A DNA stretch of 16,510 nt from assembly GCA_020847775.1 (NCBI GenBank), contig JADLBI010000031.1, positions 1-16,510 on the forward strand, read 5' to 3'. The notes under the pieces are model-generated. The model ran no database searches, was not told the DNA's origin, and worked only from the letters and a program-made list of their open reading frames with translations. The position numbers and the translations under genes are program-made. Positions 1-7,713 of this stretch are shown piece by piece. The stretch comes from Opitutaceae bacterium. Its GTDB lineage: Bacteria; Verrucomicrobiota; Verrucomicrobiia; Opitutales; Opitutaceae. Each line of letters opens with the position of its first letter. Position 1 is the stretch's first letter.

Positions 1-3000
1 AGAGCAGAATCGTGCCGCCAAACACCGCGGCGGTGGCGATGAGGTCCTGCTTCGGCACGCGCAGTCGCACGGTGCCCTGCGTGCCGTCGATCTCGAATTT
101 TGCCTCAGCGCGGTTGAGCAGATCCGGCAGCCGATTGCCGGTCGAATTCACCGTGGCGCGGACGTTGATGAGCGCGTCCAACGAGGCGAGGTCGTTGTCG
201 GGAAACACGGTTTGCACGACGCGCGCGGACTCGAATTGTGCGATGTTGAACTCGCCCGCCAAATGATGGTCGCCCTGCGGATCGTCGCGCAGAAAGTCGA
301 TCCGCGCGCCACCCGACCAGTCGCCCGCAAACATCTCGCCATGCAGGTTGGAAACCACCGCGCTGGTTTCATCCAGCGCGAGCCGCCCGGTGACGCGATC
401 GATGCGGTAAGGCGCGAATTCCAGCGTGCCGATATCGAGATCGAAGACCCCGCGCAGCACCGACCAAAACGGTCCGCCAAGCGAGGTGCCCGGGGTGGCG
501 ATGGTCGGGGGGTTGGCCGCAGCGATGGCAGGCGTGGGTGGCGGCGCGTTACCATTCGCGGCCCTTGCCGTAAACGCATCCACCACACCCATCATCGCGG
601 CGAGGTCGAGGTAGCGACTGGTGAGCGCGGAGGCGATGTGCAGGTTGGCCTCGCGCAGATCGAGCTTGGCTTGAAACGCCGCGTCGCTGCGTTGCGGCAG
701 CGTGTCGAGTATTACTTGCACGTCGCCCGTCACGCTGCGTTGGTCCCCATCAACCTTGCCCCGGGCGGAGATTTCCAGCGGCGCGATCAAGCTCGCGCCG
801 TCTGCCGTCGGCACGCCCTCGAGCCGCGTCCACAACTCGATGGGATTCTGCCCCAGCATGTCGCCGTTGACGCGAGCGACCAGCGTGCCGGTGGCGGGCA
901 GGCCCTGCGCGGCCAGCCACGGCAGGGCATGCCAAGCGGCAAGCTTGGCGCGCGTGGTCAACTCGACGCCGGCGGGCAGCACCGTCCCGGTATCGCCCAA
1001 AAACCGCAGCGCGAGATCGAGATCGAGCGCGTCGCGTTGCGCGAGTTTTACCACCGTGTTGTCCACCCGGGCCAGCCCCTCGAACCCGAGTTGGAATTTT
1101 GGTTCGACGGTGCAGATCAGCGTGAGGTCGAGTCCGGGATAAAACGCGATGTCGGCTTGCTTCAGCAAGTCGCAACCAGCGCTGCGCACGCTGAGGCCGC
1201 TGATAGACACTGGGCGCGCCGGACGCACGTTCATCCGCGTGACTTGGGAGGCGATGAGAAACTCGGTCGGAGCCAGCACGCCCTCGATCTGCGTGTCGCC
1301 GAGCCACGGTTGCAGCCACGGCAACGGCAACTCGCCGAGACTGAGCTTGAGCGGGGCAACCGTGCTCAGCACGGCCGTGCCGCGGTCGGACAGCCCGGCG
1401 ATGAACGGCTCACCGGCGTGCAATACGAGCAAATCGCGCGCGTCGGCGCTTTGCGTGACACGCAGATCGAACGCGTTGACGATGGCCAGCGAGCGGCCGT
1501 GATTTTGCGCGTTGAGGTGCAATGCCAGCTTGAGCGGGCCGAAGGTGCCCTCGCTAAGCGGCAGGTCGGCCAGGTCAGCGGTCAGGACAAGGTCGGCCGT
1601 GACCTGATTCTCGCCAGGCGAGACCGTCACGGTGGGCTGCGCCGACACCACGGTCGTCACCTGTGCGCCGCCGGTGTTCAGGCGCAGAGTATCGGTTCGC
1701 CAAGGCTCGTTCGTGGCGAGTTGGAGTTTGCCTTCCGCGGTGCTGCTAAGCGTGGAACGGCCGGTTGTGATCGCGCCGGAGATCGCCACGCCCTCGATCC
1801 CGCGGCTGGCCCAGTCGAGCGCGAAACCTTGGCCGATGATCGTCAGCAAGTCGGTCGGCGTCGCGGGCGGTTTCACCGGGCGCAGCGTGCTTGGGTCGAT
1901 GGTCAATTCGTGCCGCAGGCTCACAGTCAGGGAGGGCGGGCGGTTGGGCGCGAGTAGTTCGAGCTGGAGTTGTTCGAGCCGCAGGTGGTCGCCTTGCTGC
2001 GTGAACTGCGTGTCGAGTTGCAGGGTCGGGCTGGTGGCTTCCGCGCCGAAGAACGTGGGCAGGGCGCCACTCAGGTTCGTCCTGATGGTGGTCGCCTCCG
2101 TGGCGAAGTTGTAAAGTAGCCCCAATTCGCCGCCAAGTATGTCGCCTGCCGAGGTGCTGATTTGCAACTTTGCGGGAGGCAAGAAAAACGCCTTCGCGTC
2201 AATGATCGCGTCCGATGATAACGCGATGGACACAGGTGGGACCGGCAAGCCGGCGACCGCGATGTCGGTAGCGCCTGCGGGTTCGAGCGCATGAATGTGT
2301 GCGGTTAGGTTTTGATCCACGGCCACGCTCCAGCGGCCCGCGAAATTCGCGCCGCCCACCGTCACCCCGCTGCCCGCCAACCACGGATTGGCCCAGGCGA
2401 CTGGCAGGCCGCGCAGAGCGAGCGTGGCGAATGGCGTCTCCGGCAGGGCCAGCAGGTCAACCGGCGCGTCCTGCCGCAGCTCGATTTCCGCTGGCGCATT
2501 TTGGGCGCGCGCCCGCAGGGAAAAGTTTTGCAGATTGAGCCTTCCGCCCGCCCGCGTGATCGAGGCCTGCCAGTCGCCAGTGAACTCCGGCACCAGCGCA
2601 AGCTCCGGCAGATAGTTTTTCCAGTCCCGGCCGGTGAACTGGCCTTTCAACGCGGCCGTGAGATCCACCGACTCCAAATCGAGCGACCCTTCCGCCGAAC
2701 CCCTGGTGAGCAAAGTCGGTAGCGGTTCGGCGATCGCATTGGCAAGCAGTGTGTCGCGCATCGCCCACTCGAGCTGCGCGAGTAGTTTGCCCGCCGCCGC
2801 GTCTATTTGCCCCGCGAGCGTGAACTGGCCAGCCTCCCCGAAATTCAGTTCGGCGCGATAGTGCTCACCCGTGGTCGCGGGTTCGATCGTCAGATGAAAC
2901 TTGCCCTCGGGCAGCTTGAGTTGTCCGTAGGCGGGCAGCGCCAGCGTGCCGTCCAACTCGAGGCGAGCGACTCCCTGATCCCGCGTTTGGGTGAGCTGAA

Positions 3001-3637
3001 TAGTGCCCCGGCTGCGCACGTGATTGCCGGGCGCGAGCGGCAGCAAGGTGGAATTGAACGAAATCTCATAGGCCAGTTCGCCGCGCTGCCCGGGCGCGAG
3101 CCCGCCGCCCTGAATCGCGAAGTCGCCCACGATCACAGATTCGCCGCCTTGGTTGAGGATGATCTGCCCATCGAGATCGACTTGATCCACCGCCCACACC
3201 ACCGGTAGCCGCAGCAAGGGCAACAGTCCCGCGAACGGTGCGCCCGGCGTCGGCGCGGTCGTGGCGAATTTTTCCGGCGTGATGATCAGTCGGACTTTTT
3301 TCGCCTCGACCTTTTCGATGCGCAGCTGGCGGTTGCGCAGGAGTTGCGTCGGCGCGATTTGAACGCGCACGGGTTCCGTGCGGGCCTCGATGCCAGGCAT
3401 GGCGAAATCCACATCGTCCAGCTCCACGCCAGTCGGCCCGGCGAAAAATCGCGCGAAGTCCAGCCGCCAGCCCGGTTGTGCCCCGATGTAGCGCTTGAGG
3501 AGCCAACCCTGCACGGCCGGGGTGAAGAGCAGGGTGACGACCAACACGCAGCCCACCAGCACGCCGCCGAGAAAAACCCGCCACCGCTGTTTTCGTCCGT
3601 TCGGCGGGCGCGAATCGCTGGTGCGATGGGGTGTCAT
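1..3637 (-). CDS. AsmA-like family protein, very large, C-terminus outside window
   Basis: An uninterrupted minus-strand frame runs from ATG at 3637 to the window edge, giving about 1212 residues with no stop. A basic N-terminal stretch (RKQRWR, about residues 15-20) precedes one membrane segment at about 21-38. The rest is long, repetitive beta-rich sequence with recurring patterns such as ISGLSVRSAG and LDLDLALRFLG, and a Pro/Ala-rich linker at about 1030-1050. The visible tail (for example DRVTGRLALDETSAVVVSNL and later LNRAEAKFEIDGTQG) looks like an AsmA C-terminal region. AsmA/TamB/YhdP relatives are inner-membrane-anchored periplasmic proteins implicated in lipid transfer to the outer membrane; that role is inferred here. 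The start lies 10 bp after the stop of the upstream gene, so the two are probably cotranscribed. The preceding Shine-Dalgarno is weak (AAGAA). Membership of the broad AsmA superfamily is likely; the subfamily is not resolved. Confidence 0.8.
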   Translation of the reverse strand, partial: MTPHRTSDSRPPNGRKQRWRVFLGGVLVGCVLVVTLLFTPAVQGWLLKRYIGAQPGWRLDFARFFAGPTGVELDDVDFAMPGIEARTEPVRVQIAPTQLLRNRQLRIEKVEAKKVRLIITPEKFATTAPTPGAPFAGLLPLLRLPVVWAVDQVDLDGQIILNQGGESVIVGDFAIQGGGLAPGQRGELAYEISFNSTLLPLAPGNHVRSRGTIQLTQTRDQGVARLELDGTLALPAYGQLKLPEGKFHLTIEPATTGEHYRAELNFGEAGQFTLAGQIDAAAGKLLAQLEWAMRDTLLANAIAEPLPTLLTRGSAEGSLDLESVDLTAALKGQFTGRDWKNYLPELALVPEFTGDWQASITRAGGRLNLQNFSLRARAQNAPAEIELRQDAPVDLLALPETPFATLALRGLPVAWANPWLAGSGVTVGGANFAGRWSVAVDQNLTAHIHALEPAGATDIAVAGLPVPPVSIALSSDAIIDAKAFFLPPAKLQISTSAGDILGGELGLLYNFATEATTIRTNLSGALPTFFGAEATSPTLQLDTQFTQQGDHLRLEQLQLELLAPNRPPSLTVSLRHELTIDPSTLRPVKPPATPTDLLTIIGQGFALDWASRGIEGVAISGAITTGRSTLSSTAEGKLQLATNEPWRTDTLRLNTGGAQVTTVVSAQPTVTVSPGENQVTADLVLTADLADLPLSEGTFGPLKLALHLNAQNHGRSLAIVNAFDLRVTQSADARDLLVLHAGEPFIAGLSDRGTAVLSTVAPLKLSLGELPLPWLQPWLGDTQIEGVLAPTEFLIASQVTRMNVRPARPVSISGLSVRSAGCDLLKQADIAFYPGLDLTLICTVEPKFQLGFEGLARVDNTVVKLAQRDALDLDLALRFLGDTGTVLPAGVELTTRAKLAAWHALPWLAAQGLPATGTLVARVNGDMLGQNPIELWTRLEGVPTADGASLIAPLEISARGKVDGDQRSVTGDVQVILDTLPQRSDAAFQAKLDLREANLHIASALTSRYLDLAAMMGVVDAFTARAANGNAPPPTPAIAAANPPTIATPGTSLGGPFWSVLRGVFDLDIGTLEFAPYRIDRVTGRLALDETSAVVSNLHGEMFAGDWSGGARIDFLRDDPQGDHHLAGEFNIAQFESARVVQTVFPDNDLASLDALINVRATVNSTGNRLPDLLNRAEAKFEIDGTQGTVRLRVPKQDLIATAAVFGGTILL

Positions 3638-3647
3638 GGGGTTCTTG

Positions 3648-4529
3648 TTAAAGCAGTCGCTCGCAGAGCCGAAGCAAGCGCATTCGCAGCGGCTGGGCGC
3701 GCTCGGCGAGGGCGCGCTGGCGCTGCTCGTATTCAGCCCGGCCGGCGGGCGTTTCGATGGCGATGGGGGCGAAACCCAGCGCGCTCAAATCATACGGACT
3801 CGCCCGCATGTCCATCTCGCGCAGGTCGAGCGCCAGCGCGAAACAGTCGGCGATCAACCCACTTGGCGTGAACGGCGCGAGTTTGAACGCCCACTTGTAG
3901 AGATCCATGTTGGCGTGCAGGCAGCCGCGCTGCTCGAGCAGCGGCACGGTGGCGCGCGTGGGCTGGTGGCGGTTGAGCGGCCGGGCCGAAGAGGTGAAGA
4001 ACCGAAACGCGTCGAAATGCGTGCAGGCGATCGCGCTCGCTTCGACGATCCGCGCGATCTCGTCGGGCGGAAAGCGCAACGGGTATTGGTTGTGGCGCAA
4101 CTCTTCGGGCGTTTGCCGGTAAACCATCGCCCACTCGTGCAGGCCGAAGCAGCCGAAGAACGCCGGGCGATCCGCGGTCGCCGCCAACAGATCGCGCAGC
4201 CACAAGACAAAGGCGCGGCGGTGTTCCGGCAACGTCGCGGGGTCGAGGCTCACGCCACCGTCGATCTCGCGGTATTCAGGCCAGCGTAGAAACGCCCGCG
4301 CCGCCGCGCCGCCCAGCACGACATCGGGCCCCGGATGCCAGCGCCGCAGCCAGGCCGGGCGAAACGCGTAGTAGTGAAAGAGAAAATCGTAAACCGGATG
4401 TTTCTCCCCCCGCGCCGCTCGCGCCTGATGCGGATCGGTCCACGCGCGCACGCGGGCATCGTGCGCCGCCTGCCGCGCGAGCCAAACGGGCTCGTCGAGG
4501 TGAACAATGGTGGTGGCCGGAGCGGGCAT
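3648..4529 (-). CDS. Conserved protein of the family annotated as '3-methyladenine DNA glycosylase' (function doubtful)
   Basis: This 293-residue soluble protein has family-conserved blocks: HPVYDFLFHYYAFRPAW at about 44-60 followed by LRRWHPG, CFGLHEWAMVY at 127-137, CLHANMDLYKWAFKLAPF at 203-220, and REMDMRASPYDLS at 237-249. I recognise these from proteins carrying the label 3-methyladenine DNA glycosylase in many genomes. I see no helix-hairpin-helix-GPD glycosylase signature and no AAG/MPG-like motif, so the label may be an inherited misannotation. Conserved His, Glu and Asp residues (H44, H52, H131, E132, H205, D209) could form an active or metal site, but this is not established. An in-frame TAG three codons upstream (4539-4541) fixes ATG 4529 as the first possible start. 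No Shine-Dalgarno is visible. It sits between the lipoate-transferase gene (57 bp upstream) and the AsmA-like gene (10 bp downstream) on the same strand. Confidence 0.75.
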   Translation of the reverse strand: MPAPATTIVHLDEPVWLARQAAHDARVRAWTDPHQARAARGEKHPVYDFLFHYYAFRPAWLRRWHPGPDVVLGGAAARAFLRWPEYREIDGGVSLDPATLPEHRRAFVLWLRDLLAATADRPAFFGCFGLHEWAMVYRQTPEELRHNQYPLRFPPDEIARIVEASAIACTHFDAFRFFTSSARPLNRHQPTRATVPLLEQRGCLHANMDLYKWAFKLAPFTPSGLIADCFALALDLREMDMRASPYDLSALGFAPIAIETPAGRAEYEQRQRALAERAQPLRMRLLRLCERLL

Positions 4530-4586
4530 GCGATTGGTCTAGCGAACGACAATCCGCGCGCAGGTCAAAACGCCGCTGCTGCGCGC

Positions 4587-5303
4587 TCAACGCTGCTCCA
4601 GCCACTCGGGCGAGGCATAGTGTTCGGCGAGGGCGTGGAGCTCGTCGTCATCCCAATCAGGCCACGGCGTGGGCTCGGCCCCGAGGGCGAGCAGGCGCGC
4701 GAGAGTGGCGGCGAAATCGGCGTGGAATTTTTCCCAATCCACCGGCGCGCCGACGGCGGCCCGCGCGATCGAGCCCTGGAAGAGCAGGCCGTGCTTGTTG
4801 CGCTTCTGCGCGGCCCCCGCGATCTTCGCGCCACTGCGCGCGTGCACGACATCGTAAAGCTCGGCGCGTTGAAAACACACGCCGCTCACGCCGCAGGTCT
4901 GGCCGTCGGCGGGCGGCGCGCATTCGCGCTGCACCTCGGCGGCGATGGCCTGCCAGCCAAGCGCGGTCGCCAGGGCCTCGTGGATCAGGCGGTAACTTTG
5001 CGTCGCGGGGGCGGCCTCCAGATCGTGGCCGCGCGGGATGACGAGCGCATAGGTCCAGTCGTCGCGATGGTCCACCACGCCGCCGCCGGTCGGGCGGCGG
5101 CAGAGTTCGAGCGGGGTGGCGTCGGGCAGCTGCGCGCGGACAAACGCGATTTTCTGGCTGTAGCCAAACGTGAAGGCCGGGCGGTGCCAGTCGTAGTGCC
5201 GCAGGCGCGCGGCGACCTCCGGGTAACGCTGCAACAGCATGAAATCAGTCGCCATGTTTTCCGCGGCGCTGGCGGCGCGGTCATGCAGCAGGTGCAGCTT
5301 CAT
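4587..5303 (-). CDS. Lipoate/octanoate protein transferase, LipM/LplA-type BPL_LplA_LipB domain
   Basis: A 238-residue single-domain protein of the biotin/lipoate ligase fold. Motifs visible: the substrate-binding loop RRPTGGGVVDH at about 69-79, the conserved lysine block KIAGAAQKRNKHGLLFQGSI at about 160-179, and a cysteine in GVCFQRAELYDVV (C143) at the place where LipM-type octanoyltransferases carry their catalytic Cys. The protein should move octanoyl or lipoyl groups onto the lysine of E2 or GcvH domains. The Cys and the lack of a large C-terminal accessory domain favour octanoyltransferase over ATP-dependent ligase, but the two cannot be separated with certainty. I chose ATG 5303 because MKLHLLHDRAASAAENMATDF matches the usual family N-terminus; a GTG at 5321 in the same frame would add six residues. 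A 16-nt dyad lies at 5323-5338, just upstream. It probably heads a unit with the next two genes. Confidence 0.85.
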   Translation of the reverse strand: MKLHLLHDRAASAAENMATDFMLLQRYPEVAARLRHYDWHRPAFTFGYSQKIAFVRAQLPDATPLELCRRPTGGGVVDHRDDWTYALVIPRGHDLEAAPATQSYRLIHEALATALGWQAIAAEVQRECAPPADGQTCGVSGVCFQRAELYDVVHARSGAKIAGAAQKRNKHGLLFQGSIARAAVGAPVDWEKFHADFAATLARLLALGAEPTPWPDWDDDELHALAEHYASPEWLEQR

Positions 5304-5322
5304 ACGCAATGATTCCGGCACC

Positions 5323-5338
5323 CCGAAGCCTGCTTCGG
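5323..5338. repeat. Perfect 16-nt dyad upstream of the lipoyl/octanoyl transferase start
   Basis: CCGAAGC and GCTTCGG flank a 2-nt centre, allowing a 6-bp stem with a 4-nt loop. It ends 19 nt before ATG 5303 on the minus strand. There is no T-tract, so it is not an obvious terminator. It abuts the larger imperfect palindrome at 5341-5415 and may be part of the same element. Confidence 0.6.
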
Positions 5339-5340
5339 CG

Positions 5341-5415
5341 GGATTGGAATGTGGCCGCGAGCGTGAGCGAGTGGTGGTCCGTCCGCTCGCCCACGAGTGC
5401 GGCTACGCTGAATCC
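5341..5415. repeat. Imperfect palindromic element (REP/MITE-like) in the intergenic spacer
   Basis: The arms at 5351-5374 and 5383-5406 match as inverted repeats at 18 of 24 positions, around an 8-nt centre (5375-5382). Outside them, GGATT (5341-5345) and AATCC (5411-5415) are also complementary and nearly concentric. The element fills most of the 170-bp gap between the kinase/receiver remnant and the lipoyl transferase gene. No ORF and no promoter of confidence is seen in the rest of this gap. Dispersed copies elsewhere in the genome would confirm it as a repeat family; this cannot be seen from one window. Confidence 0.5.
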
Positions 5416-5473
5416 GCGAATGGCGCATGGTGGTTTTGGCTAGATACCCCGCCGCTTGAGCCGGAGATGTTCA

Positions 5474-5911
5474 TCACGCGTCGAGCGTGCGGCGCGCGGC
5501 CTTGAGAAGCTGGTTGAGCGAGAAGGGACGGGGCAGGGCGGTTTGGTGTCCGGCGGGCAGCCACGGGAGCGTGCGCCAGGCTTTGCGCTGACAAGTGTCG
5601 AGCACGCGCAGCGCGCTGTTTTGGTGTAGCACTCGCGCCAGCTTTTCCCCGTCGCGGTCCAGCGTGGCGATCAGCAGTTGCACCGGTTTGCTGGCGGCGT
5701 CGGTCAATCGTCGGGCGTCCTCCGGATTGGCGGCGTCAATCACGCGGTAGCCTTCCGCGGTGAACATGCCGGCGACCATTTTGCGCAAAATCGCGTCGGC
5801 CTCGATCACGCAGACGGTTTCGTGCCCGCGGGTGGCGGGCGCAGGGTGGGGCGCTTCAGCCGGGACCGTGAGCGCGTTTTCGATCGGTCCGGTCGCGAGC
5901 GGTAGGGTGAT
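5474..5911 (-). pseudogene. Detached, degenerate receiver (REC) domain of a hybrid histidine kinase
   Basis: This segment continues in exactly the same frame as the upstream kinase after its TAA stop: ITLPLATGP follows the stop just as the end of the ATPase domain should. A Pro/Ala-rich linker leads to a receiver-like domain from about codon 409 (ETVCVIEAD) to codon 523. The best alternative start (GTG 5809) falls inside the first beta strand of the domain, so an independent gene is unlikely. The domain is degenerate. The acidic pair is E415/A416, with D417 next. The phospho-acceptor position in QLLIATLDRDG appears to be Thr461, with about three residues missing from the following loop. The conserved KPF is RPF. 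It would not be expected to be phosphorylated by the normal mechanism. Whether it is translated at all depends on the stop being real. Confidence 0.65.
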
Positions 5912-7045
5912 TTAGAAAGTGGAGCCCACCAGTAATTCGCTGCGGACACTGATGCTGCCCTTGCTTTGCTGCACGACGCCATAAACGAGTGCCAGCCCGA
6001 GGCCTGAACCCTTGCCCTCCGGCTTGGTGGTGAAAAACGGCTCAAACAACCGCTCCTGCGTTTCTTGCTCCATGCCGGTGCCGTTGTCGGCGACGGTCAA
6101 AACCGCGTAGTCGCCGGGCGCGGGGTCGGTGGCGCGTCGGCTGCGTTGAGCGGAAATCTGGCGCCGCCCGACGCGCACCGTGACCAGGCCGCGATCACGC
6201 AGGGCGTCGCGCGCGTTGAGCACCAAATTGAACAACACTTGCTGGAGCTGCCCGGGGTCGGTCTCCACGCCACACGCCGCGTCGGATAGTTCGATTTCCA
6301 GTTGGCCCGCCCCGCCGAGCAGGCGGTGCAGCGCGGGTGTGTTGTCGCGCACAAACTGGTTGAGCTCGAGCACGCGCGCGGCAAACGGCTGCTGGTGGCC
6401 GATGGCGAGGAGCTGGCGGGTCAACGCGGCGGCCTTGAGTCCGGTCTGGTGGATTTGCCGCACCTCGTATAACGCCTGAGGATGCGATTCCAGCATCGGC
6501 GCGAGGATCTCGCAGAAGCCGTTGATCACGGAGATCAGGTTGTTAAAATCGTGGGCCGCCCCGGCGGCCATGCGACCGACCGCCTCCAGACGCTGCGCGC
6601 TGTCTTGCGTTTTTTGCCAACCGCGCCGGTCGGTGGTATCGCGGTAAACCCCCACGAGGTGCGCGGGTTTTTGGCCGGTGCCTCGCAGGAGCGTATAGTT
6701 CCATGAGGTCTGGATCATCGTGCCGTCCTGCCGCCGCAGACTGCTTTCGCCCGCGAGCGGGGTTTCCGTTGCGCCGGATTTGAGCCACTGCGTCAGGCGA
6801 TTCCGATCCTCGGCCTCCACATGGAGCAAACCGTGCGCGGCGGCGGTCAGTTCCCCGGCCGTATAGCCACTCATTTGGCAAAAAGCGGCATTGGCATAAA
6901 CAATGGGCAAGCCGCCCTTGCGCGGTGAGCGTGTGAGCACGAGCACCCCTTCGCCGAGCGCGCCAAGCGCGTCAGACAGCAACCTGGTTGTCGGGTGGGC
7001 GGCCCCCGGGGAGGGGCGACGGCGCACAGGAGATTTCTTTTTCAA
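5912..7045 (-). CDS. PAS-domain sensor histidine kinase, truncated by an in-frame stop before its receiver domain
   Basis: A 377-residue cytoplasmic kinase with no membrane segment. A PAS domain spans about 22-140 (IVYANAAFCQMSGYTAGEL, then GVYRDTTDRR). The HisKA region has the phospho-accepting His165 in GRMAAGAAHDFNNLISVING. The HATPase domain has N-box NLVLNARDAL (N277), VADNGTGM (D320), the F-box LFEPFFTTKPEGKGSGLGL, and ends VRSELLVGSTF. All catalytic boxes are present, so the truncated product could still autophosphorylate. It starts at TTG 7045, overlapping the pdxH stop in a TTGA 4-bp overlap, which implies translational coupling. The TAA at 5912-5914 interrupts the frame immediately after GSTF, where family members continue with a strand and often a receiver domain; the frame stays open for 145 further codons. 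No dedicated DNA-binding partner lies in the window. Confidence 0.85.
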   Translation of the reverse strand: MKKKSPVRRRPSPGAAHPTTRLLSDALGALGEGVLVLTRSPRKGGLPIVYANAAFCQMSGYTAGELTAAAHGLLHVEAEDRNRLTQWLKSGATETPLAGESSLRRQDGTMIQTSWNYTLLRGTGQKPAHLVGVYRDTTDRRGWQKTQDSAQRLEAVGRMAAGAAHDFNNLISVINGFCEILAPMLESHPQALYEVRQIHQTGLKAAALTRQLLAIGHQQPFAARVLELNQFVRDNTPALHRLLGGAGQLEIELSDAACGVETDPGQLQQVLFNLVLNARDALRDRGLVTVRVGRRQISAQRSRRATDPAPGDYAVLTVADNGTGMEQETQERLFEPFFTTKPEGKGSGLGLALVYGVVQQSKGSISVRSELLVGSTF

Positions 7046-7680
7046 GGCGAGAGCCGCTCAATCGTCCAGGAGCCGTCGGCCTCGCGCCGATAGCGCAGCC
7101 GATCATGGAGGCGGCTGCGCCGGCCCTGCCAAAACTCCACGGTTTCCGGGGCGAGCCGGTAGCCGCCCCAGTGCGGCGGCAGCGGCACTGTTTGCCCCGC
7201 GTATTTTTTCTCCACGGCCTTCATGTTGTCGTCCAACTGGCGGCGGCTGGAGAGGATTGTGCTTTGTGCGGAGGCCCACGCGCCGAGCTGGCTCGCCAGC
7301 GGCCGACTGTGGAAATACGCGTCGGCCTCCTCGCGCGAGACTTTCGCCACCGTGCCGGTGACGATCACCTGCCGCTCGAGATCGAGCCAAGGGAACACGA
7401 GCGAGGCGCGCGGGTTGGCGTCGAGTTCGCGGCCCTTGCTGCTCTCATAGTTGGTGTAAAACACAAAGCCGCGCGCATCCACGCTCTTGAGCAAAACCGT
7501 GCGCGCCGAAGGCCGTCCGTCGCGTGTCGCCGTGGCTAGCGTCATGGCGTTGGGCTCGTTGAGCTTGGCCGCCTCGGCCTCGTGAAACCACTTGTCGAAT
7601 TGGCGAAACGGATCTTTCGCCAGGTCGGTTTCCTTTAATCCGGCGAGGCTGTATTCTTTTCTGAGATCGGCCAGAGTCAT
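7042..7680 (-). CDS. pdxH: Pyridoxamine 5'-phosphate oxidase
   Basis: At 212 residues it matches the usual length of this FMN-dependent enzyme, which oxidises pyridoxamine/pyridoxine 5'-phosphate to pyridoxal 5'-phosphate in the cytoplasm. Family motifs are in order: RTVLLK at 60-65, YTNYESSKGREL at 75-86, RQVIVTG at 103-109, YFHSRPLASQLGAWAS at 122-137, WGGYRL at 171-176, and the C-terminal block EFWQGRRSRLHDRLRYRR at 182-199, ending WTIERLSP. The N-terminal LRKEY and DPFRQFDKWF are also typical. ATG 7680 gives the full family N-terminus. A 16-nt dyad ends 7 nt before it. The stop overlaps the TTG start of the kinase gene downstream, so the two are likely cotranscribed; a functional link between PLP synthesis and this kinase is not implied by anything else seen. 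Confidence 0.97.
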   Translation of the reverse strand: MTLADLRKEYSLAGLKETDLAKDPFRQFDKWFHEAEAAKLNEPNAMTLATATRDGRPSARTVLLKSVDARGFVFYTNYESSKGRELDANPRASLVFPWLDLERQVIVTGTVAKVSREEADAYFHSRPLASQLGAWASAQSTILSSRRQLDDNMKAVEKKYAGQTVPLPPHWGGYRLAPETVEFWQGRRSRLHDRLRYRREADGSWTIERLSP

Positions 7681-7687
7681 GTTGCCG

Positions 7688-7703
7688 CCACGCTAGAGCG
7701 TGG
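7688..7703. repeat. Perfect 16-nt dyad between the cupin gene and pdxH
   Basis: CCACGCT and AGCGTGG flank a 2-nt centre, giving a 6-bp stem with a 4-nt loop. It lies in the 33-bp gap and ends 7 nt before the pdxH ATG on the minus strand. No T-tract follows, so a cis-regulatory or processing role is as plausible as termination. Confidence 0.55.
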
Positions 7704-7713
7704 TATCGAGCTG

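Noticed and set aside
212..1957. Long plus-strand open frame (581 codons) opposite the AsmA-like gene
   Set aside because: It is composed of Arg/Gly/Ala-rich low-complexity sequence with no recognisable domain and lies fully antisense to a continuous minus-strand coding frame; it is a shadow caused by high GC.
5474..5809. Independent response regulator gene starting at GTG 5809
   Set aside because: The start falls inside the first beta strand of the receiver fold, and the frame is continuous with the upstream kinase except for one stop.
5912..5914. Programmed recoding at the TAA (selenocysteine, pyrrolysine or readthrough)
   Set aside because: Recoding to Sec or Pyl uses TGA or TAG, not TAA, and no stimulatory structure was noticed after the stop.
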